From Chalara sp. BL73 (taxonomy: Eukaryota > Ascomycota > Leotiomycetes > Helotiales), in the NCBI GenBank assembly GCA_918026815.1, contig CAKJVC010000257.1, positions 1-64,000 of the forward strand: 64,000 nucleotides of DNA, read 5' to 3'. Below are positions 58,405 to 64,000 of this stretch, piece after piece. The number at the start of each line of letters is the position of its first letter. Positions within the stretch are counted from its first letter, which is position 1. The notes under the pieces were generated by a model. The model had not been told where the DNA came from and made no database searches. It saw nothing but the letters and a program-made list of their open reading frames with translations. Position numbers and translations under genes: made by a program.

Positions 58405-59909
58405 ATGGCCTTTTCCGAGCCAACACGCAAGAAGTATGCCAGCATAATGGATTGGCATCCTCAAAAGCCAACTATCAAAAAGCTCTACATTGACGATCAC
58501 CACACCTTGGATAGAGTCATGTCTATCATGGCATGCGAATATAATTTCCACGCTACGTAGGTGACGGTTCATATTTGATTCACTTGCCACAGGGAATAAC
58601 GAGACTTAGAAAAAACATGTACAAGAAAAGGATCAAATCATGGGGACTCAACAAGAACCTCAATGAGAATGAAATCCACATGATAGTTCAGCACAAGAAG
58701 GAATTGGATGCCGCAGGAAAATCATCGTTGGTATGTGTCAAGGGTCGGGTTGTTGATGCAAAAAGACTGCAGCGTTACATGGAGCGCAAGGAGCGCATCC
58801 ACTCCCGGGCTTCGACGGAGCCTTCGGGGACTTCTAGACCACCCGGCATTGCTGCCCAAAAGATTTCGTCAAGTGTGCCCGTACCTCTCAGACAATCTCC
58901 AGTTCTACTTGTTCCAGAACGTATAGCTATTGCTGCTCGAGATTACATACGCGGCCATCTTGATAATCCCAATTTTCGTACTTCCCCGGCAGAAGACTAT
59001 GCCTGTCATACACAAATCTACCATTGCACGAAAGCCTTTAGCGCTGTGCTCAAGTCTCTAAGTAGCGGGAAGCTCGCATCTCAAACAATTCTAGATCGCG
59101 CATTCAGCCTTCTAAAAGGCCCTATATCCAGCAATTCGCCAAGATCACTGATGTTCCTACTTAGATTGAGTGCCTGGATTTTAATATATGGGAGGCCAGA
59201 ACTTCAGCAGATTCTGCATAGTTATATTGCCCAGCTCTCGGCTATTATAGGGGGTATCAATCATCCAATTGCCACCATTTCGAGTCAATTAATGCAGTGC
59301 AATAGCGATAATATCGCTGAAGTATTGCCAAGAGTCATGAAGGAAATTCAGATTGAGCTTTTGAAGGGTCTTCAGTCCGGCCATTGGTTGGCCGAAAACA
59401 CTTTGCTTGAAGAATTTCAAGTTATGTGTAATGCGTACGGAGAACTTGAAGCGATGAAACGTCTAGAAGAATGGATCGGTGGCGTCAGACGTAATTGGGA
59501 CCTAGAGTCCGTAAGTTGGCATCTTAGTCTACAAGTTACAAGGGCAGAGACGCAAGAACTCCATTTTCACCTGCGGCCTAACGAGACACAAGAAATGTTC
59601 CGAACACCTGAAGGCATGGCAAGCACTGAAAATCAATCTGTGGAGAATCCCACGCCCGTGGAGTTCATACACTCCCGGAAGAATGAATTCCATGGACCAA
59701 TCAGCGATATTGCTCATGCCGATTGTAAACTATGTCGCAACTTAGAGAAACCAAGGCTATGGACACGTACCAAGAAGCATTTGCTGAGTCATCTCCGAAG
59801 GCTTTTGGTGGAAAGTGGTCAAGTTGAAAGATTGAGCCAATTGCAACGTGAGTTGAGCAATGCCCATCAGGACCCATGGGATCAAGCTACTGTTAAAGAG
59901 GTGCCTTAA
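58405..59909 (+). CDS. Clr5-domain protein
   Basis: Exons 58405-58556 and 58610-59909 give 483 aa; an in-frame ATG at 58366 would add 13 residues. The N-terminus is a Clr5 domain: DWHPQKPTIKKLYIDDHHTL, then VMSIMACEYNFHAT, and after the 53-nt intron KNMYKKRIKSWGLNKN. S. pombe Clr5 acts in heterochromatin and gene silencing; most filamentous-fungal Clr5-domain proteins are uncharacterised. The middle (about 170-330) is helical without assignment. Near the end is CKLCRNLEKPRLWTRTKKHL, a possible metal-binding or DNA-contacting segment. A 38-nt GT...AG stretch (59901-59938) could extend the frame to 60214, but such a short intron is doubtful. Confidence 0.82.
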
Positions 59910-60214
59910 CGAAACCTCTTTTCTCTTTCATCTAATAGGCAAATATCTCGGCTCCACTGAACAGACTTAAACTTAAACCAGATGTATCCTTGCTGAGCGA
60001 AGCTTATCACGCCGCCATAGTGGATGTATCACAAGCTTTCTGGTCCCCAACGCTCTCTTCTCAATTACTTTTCAACCTGATACCAACATCTCAACATCAC
60101 TGCTTTATCAGGCGAAGGACACCAAGGGCCAATATTTTGAGAGAAAGGTGTCAGGTTTGTAAAGAAAAATATTTGTCAACTCATTTCTTACGCAACTGGG
60201 AACCTTTTTGTTGA

Positions 60215-61302
60215 TATTTCGATGGTACTAAGATGAGCGTAGAAGTGGCAACTTGTGTTCGAAATAGATGTCCCGGCACACGAAAACTGAAATCTACATA
60301 TTACAATAATTGTTACGACTGACTTCCAGATGGCGTTGTGAATTTTCTTCTCTTGAGCAGTTATGCGAGATCAAACACCATAACGAGCCCATCTCAAGAG
60401 GAGTTGGGAAGTTTTGCCGACATCAACTTGCAATTGTCGCCAATAAATTCTGGCCTCCATCAGCCAAAAAAGTTTATATTTGCGCCTTGCAGCTCATAAT
60501 TTCTAGGACTGTTATATTTGACTGGAATTAGTATTGTTTTTTATCGTTGTTTCTCCTTCCTCGCGACAATGTAAGAAGCTATATCATGGAATCTTCGATA
60601 TCGGTCAATGTCGCTATTTGTTTGGCGGCTCCTGTCAAGCTAAAGCACTTTAGGATTGCACCTGCTTTTCGTCTCTTGCGATATTAGCTATAGGATAGTT
60701 AGATTTACGTTTGCTTTTACCTTGACTCATTTGGGGCTGTTGCCATTTGGAAGTGTTGGTTTTGCCGTTCTCCACTCTAGTATACTTCGCACTTGGCTTG
60801 CCTTTCCCAGGCCTTACTTATCTTGAACCACGAGACATGCCTCGAATTCTGAGATATGAACACTCAGTTAATGTGCGACTTCTCTCTTTTTATCATCATT
60901 TGACAATCATTGCTTTTATGGCACGTCTTCAACAGCTGGTGCGATTCTCTAGGGAAGGTGGCAGACACAGCTTAAACCAACTCTCGATGCCACGCAGAAC
61001 GTGATTCTCATTTCAGTGGGAAACTTCACATATCTACACCTGGGTAAATAGTCACAAAGTCTAAGAGCAGGTGGCTGCACCACTTCTGATACTTTAGTAA
61101 GGACTTAGCTGGAGTTACCCAAGTTCTTCGTTTGTGTTTCGCCTTTCAAAGGCTGGCCACCATTGCAGACCTAACATATCTCTTCGAGAATCCCCAAATG
61201 TTGGAGTGAGAAGAGCCAGCAGCCGATGGCAAATACTACAGGGTGAATGTGACTTTTTCTGGCAACAGGCTTCAACCTATTCACAGCACGATCAGTAGCA
61301 TG
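60215..61302. other. Gene-poor region, nothing recognised
   Basis: Only short frames without domains, splice signals in phase, or conserved motifs. Confidence 0.4.
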
Positions 61303-61888
61303 ATAACGGTGAAACTTTCAGTGTTCGCTTTGATTCTTCCCCTAATCTCCGGTCAATGCTCACATACACCAAGCTACCCTATAAGTCTAATTGCGGCGGC
61401 TTTGCAAGAACCCATACTAACGACCTATTTAAGATACGACTCTGTAAACATTGCAATGCGCACAGCATACGATGCTTTCGCGTCTTTAAAAACACTTATC
61501 TTGAAGCAATGGGGTCTCCCTGGCTCAGCGGGATCTTTAACGGAAAAGGCATCAATACTATTCTGTTCATATTTACCATACACAAATGGATGCCATTCTG
61601 ATATGTTTCCTTTTATTTATTTTTTGGTGCTGTATGAAACAACCAAGAATTATTAAAGGAGCATGAGGGTGCAGCCGATAAGTACAATAAGACTTTCAGG
61701 GGCTTCGCGGCACATAGCGGCGAATATGAGCGCCTGTGCGTTATCAGAAAAACGCACATGGTGATAAGCAGTTAGCAGCTATCTTTGGATATGATAGGGA
61801 AAAGAAGAGGAGGATGAGGTGTCTGAAGCAAATGGGACCCAAAAAACATGTTAAAGGAATATCATGCTATTCCTTTACCTGAAGAGGA

Positions 61889-62308
61889 ACTTATAGTCAC
61901 GGCGTGTGCTATGATTCGAATGGGACGTATGATCCAGGCACGCTAGATGACTTTGCCAGCGAGCGCGTCGCATCAGATAATGCTGCACATCCGACTTACT
62001 ATCCGCTTATTACGCCCTTGCAAGGCTTCTGCACGGATAATGCGGTTGCGTCTGTGAACGCGGCAGTTTCCATAGCTTCACCTGCTCCGGCTGCTTCAAC
62101 AAGTCGCTCTGTAGGAGCATCGACTTCTGGGCTGCCGGCTCCAACTGAGTCGAGTGATGGGTCGACAGCCACGAAAGCTGCCACAAGCACAACTTTTTCA
62201 AGTTCTACATCGTCTGGGGCATGGGCTCAGGCAACTCCGAAGACTTCCAATAGTTTCAGGGCACGTTTTTTGTTCTGTAATATACTATTCTTACTAACAA
62301 GTCTGTAG
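61889..62308 (+). pseudogene. C-terminal fragment of a secreted Ser/Thr/Ala-rich (possibly GPI-anchored) protein
   Basis: One open frame reads YSHGVCYDSNGTYDPGTLDD, then LITPLQGFCTDNAVASVNAA. A low-complexity Ser/Thr/Ala tail follows and it ends in a hydrophobic stretch (FLFCNILFLLTSL) like a GPI-anchor signal. Two Cys suggest an extracellular fold. The frame has a stop just upstream (61880-61882). A signal-peptide-like frame at 61303 (MITVKLSVFALILPLISG) lies 580 nt away, but I could not join the two in phase. It may be a last exon of a gene I cannot model, or a relic. Family not recognised. Confidence 0.4.
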
Positions 62309-63184
62309 GTTAAATTGCGATTGAGCGCCTTAATTTTCCTTGGGCTCAGTACCTTGATCAACGCTATGTAACGAGGTTTAGTGATATGCAAACACTTGAG
62401 TGGATCAGCTGATACCATGATAGCTAAAGAGGGGTGCTCGCCAAAGTCTTCTAAACTTGCTCGTATTTGTTAATCTCGCTTAGACCCCTTAAACAGTCTT
62501 CTCCATCAATTATCGTTTTTCAGATTCACAGGTTCATGATTATGAGAAGTTTCTTGCAGTTATATTTTGGTTATTGCTCGTTGACTGAAGCTGTTGATAC
62601 TCAGGGGCTTGAGGGTAACCTCCCTCTGCCTCTCGCTAGAGTGTGTTCATAGATTATTGATTATACGTTCAAATCAGGTCTGCATCTGCGTTTAGATTGA
62701 AAGCTCACAGGATATCATTTAGGAATCAACGTAGATGCACTCTTGGCAGAAGCTGGAAAAGGCGGATCAAAGTATTGAGAACTATTAGTAACACTAGCAA
62801 CTTGATCGTAGCAACTCTCACTTCTCAGGAGTTTTAGCTTTGTTAAACGCCAATAAGTATAACTAAGATGCTTGAAGCACCGAGGGTTCACGAGAATGAT
62901 TAGGGCACGCAAGAAGTCAAAGAGTAGAACGTCTCGCTCAGCATTAAACCATACACCTCAAGTGTCAGCAGCCTCGGAAATGTAACCAAAGTCTTGAAAT
63001 CTCAGCACATAAGTATCGGCGCTCATACGGCTCAGAGCCGTATATGTTGAATGTAAGATTTGTATTGTTCGTAGTGGGTATTTCCTTGTCGTGGAAGTGG
63101 GTTGTGTTTAATAATAGACCTGCTGACTAAACTTATTTGTTGCTTACAACGCAGGAGCAGGCCCATACATAAACCAGAAATGGC
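62309..63184. other. Intergenic, contains a 19-nt perfect inverted repeat
   Basis: No gene seen. A perfect inverted repeat, ATACGGCTC-A-GAGCCGTAT, lies at 63025-63043. Confidence 0.4.
63025..63043. repeat. 19-nt perfect inverted repeat
   Basis: Two 9-nt arms around a single A. CGG/CCG triplets inside each arm resemble the half-sites of Zn2Cys6 transcription factors. It lies 142 nt beyond the 3' end of the EthD-like gene, so any regulatory target is unclear. Confidence 0.4.
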
Positions 63185-63809
63185 CTATACAATCCCACGC
63201 TTGGCCTCATAGATTCTCCACACAGCCATGATATCCTCCGGAATATCGACCATCGCCTTCCCGTCCTTAATAATTGCAATTTTCTTCCCCGTGACGCCCT
63301 CCACGATCTTCAAATGATTCAATGCTTCGCTGACTAGAAATCTCCGCTCGTCTGGGAGGATGACTTCTTGGTAATAGGCGTTTCGCCAGGCTTTCTCTTC
63401 TTCACTGAGATTAGTGGTGCCAGGGATGGATTGTGCCGCTCCGTCCCAATTGTGCAGTCTGTTAGACAACTGGTAAGCACGTTTCAAAGGATAAGTTACA
63501 CAAAGAAAGCGTGACTAAAGAGAGCGCCATTTTTTCAATGATGATTCTAGCTCCATGCGACGTACTCAGCCTGAAGTTCTTGGTTCGTGGAGGACAAAGG
63601 CCCATGAACCTGTCTCTGTCAGTAATGTACATGTTCTGAATTAAAAGAACGATGGATATGAATACCTGGGCATAAGATTGATAGCCATATGAAAGAAACC
63701 ACGGAAGGACGAGAGCGCCGTGTCGCAGCCAGGCTTCAGAGAACTCGGCCTGGGTCATTGATGGATTGCGCTTCAGCAGCGCTTGTTGTTGAGGTCCGAG
63801 GGTTGGCAT
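63185..63809 (-). CDS. EthD-like dimeric alpha/beta-barrel protein
   Basis: Three exons, 63809-63666, 63609-63566 and 63458-63185, give 153 aa with closed phases. The start MPTLGPQQQALLKRNPSMTQ leads to AEFSEAWLRHGALVLPWFLS, the EthD-type ferredoxin-like pattern of a small peptide-sized fold (KR-P-S-T-EF-W-HG). The third exon resumes HNWDGAAQSIPG and ends DIMAVWRIYEAKRGIV. EthD-like domains occur in fungal polyketide and xenobiotic pathways as dehydratases or lactonases, but here only the fold is suggested. The second splice uses a strong GTACGT donor and a 107-nt intron. Confidence 0.72.
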
Positions 63810-64000
63810 GGCTGTGGTCGATATTCCAAACTATTTAAGCTTATGGATAAAGACCTGGGATTATGAAAGAGGAGTTGTTTAGTAGTTTTATTAGATTCGT
63901 AATCCAGAGACTGTCAGCCGCTGCATTCGACACTCTGACTAATGGAACCCTGACAGGGATAAATTTTTGCCTAGAAAAGGGGTGCATATGAACACTGATC

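Noticed and set aside
61243..61656. 137-codon frame with a hydrophobic start
   Set aside because: The part after the signal-like segment has no recognisable fold and ends in a hydrophobic run; not enough to call a gene by itself.
1..64000. tRNA, 5S rRNA, CRISPR arrays, intact transposons
   Set aside because: Looked for T-loop/B-box text, repeat-spacer arrays and transposase or reverse-transcriptase motifs by eye; none was convincing. A tRNAscan-SE and RepeatMasker run would be decisive.

Overview
The window is nuclear DNA of a filamentous ascomycete (Pezizomycotina). Genes are spaced, spliceosomal introns are mostly 40-120 nt with GT...AG ends, and several families are fungus-restricted: HET, 2EXR, Clr5, DUF7907-like, and the N-terminal domain of fungal ankyrin/STAND-like proteins. 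A Leotiomycete is my best guess from protein wording, but this is inference. No tRNA, rRNA, CRISPR array or intact transposon was recognised.

Layout. 0-6 kb: a J-domain coiled-coil gene cut by an in-frame TAA, then an ankyrin-type gene with a possibly damaged 5' part, then a gene-poor AT-rich stretch. 6.9-13.4 kb: a small secreted DUF7907-like protein, a probable Pol I factor Rrn11, a glycosylasparaginase and a 2EXR protein. 13.4-17.8 kb: an amino-acid permease behind a 2.4 kb upstream region rich in GATA-type sites. 17.8-25.3 kb: AT-rich accessory DNA holding a HET-domain/ankyrin gene with highly alike repeats, then a four-TM SUR7/PalI-like protein. 26-34 kb: a full-size PDR-type ABC transporter, and upstream of it a decayed nonribosomal peptide synthetase fragment.

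34.9-54.7 kb is a housekeeping block: complex I NDUFA5-type subunit, gamma-tubulin complex component, NuA4 subunit Eaf7, carnitine acetyltransferase, mitochondrial ribosomal proteins uS4m and mL44, La protein, an 88-aa membrane protein with an ATG-only first exon, adenylyl-cyclase-associated protein, and a Mak32-like PfkB protein. Several pairs are head to head and may share promoters. 55-64 kb is accessory again: a C2H2 zinc-finger relic, a JmjC protein, a Clr5-domain protein, a fragment of a secreted S/T-rich protein, and an EthD-like protein.

The housekeeping genes keep clean frames and in-phase introns. The AT-rich segments carry self/non-self type genes, relics and stop-broken frames. 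Intron coordinates come from reading splice signals and checking that the joined frames close; no transcript data were available.
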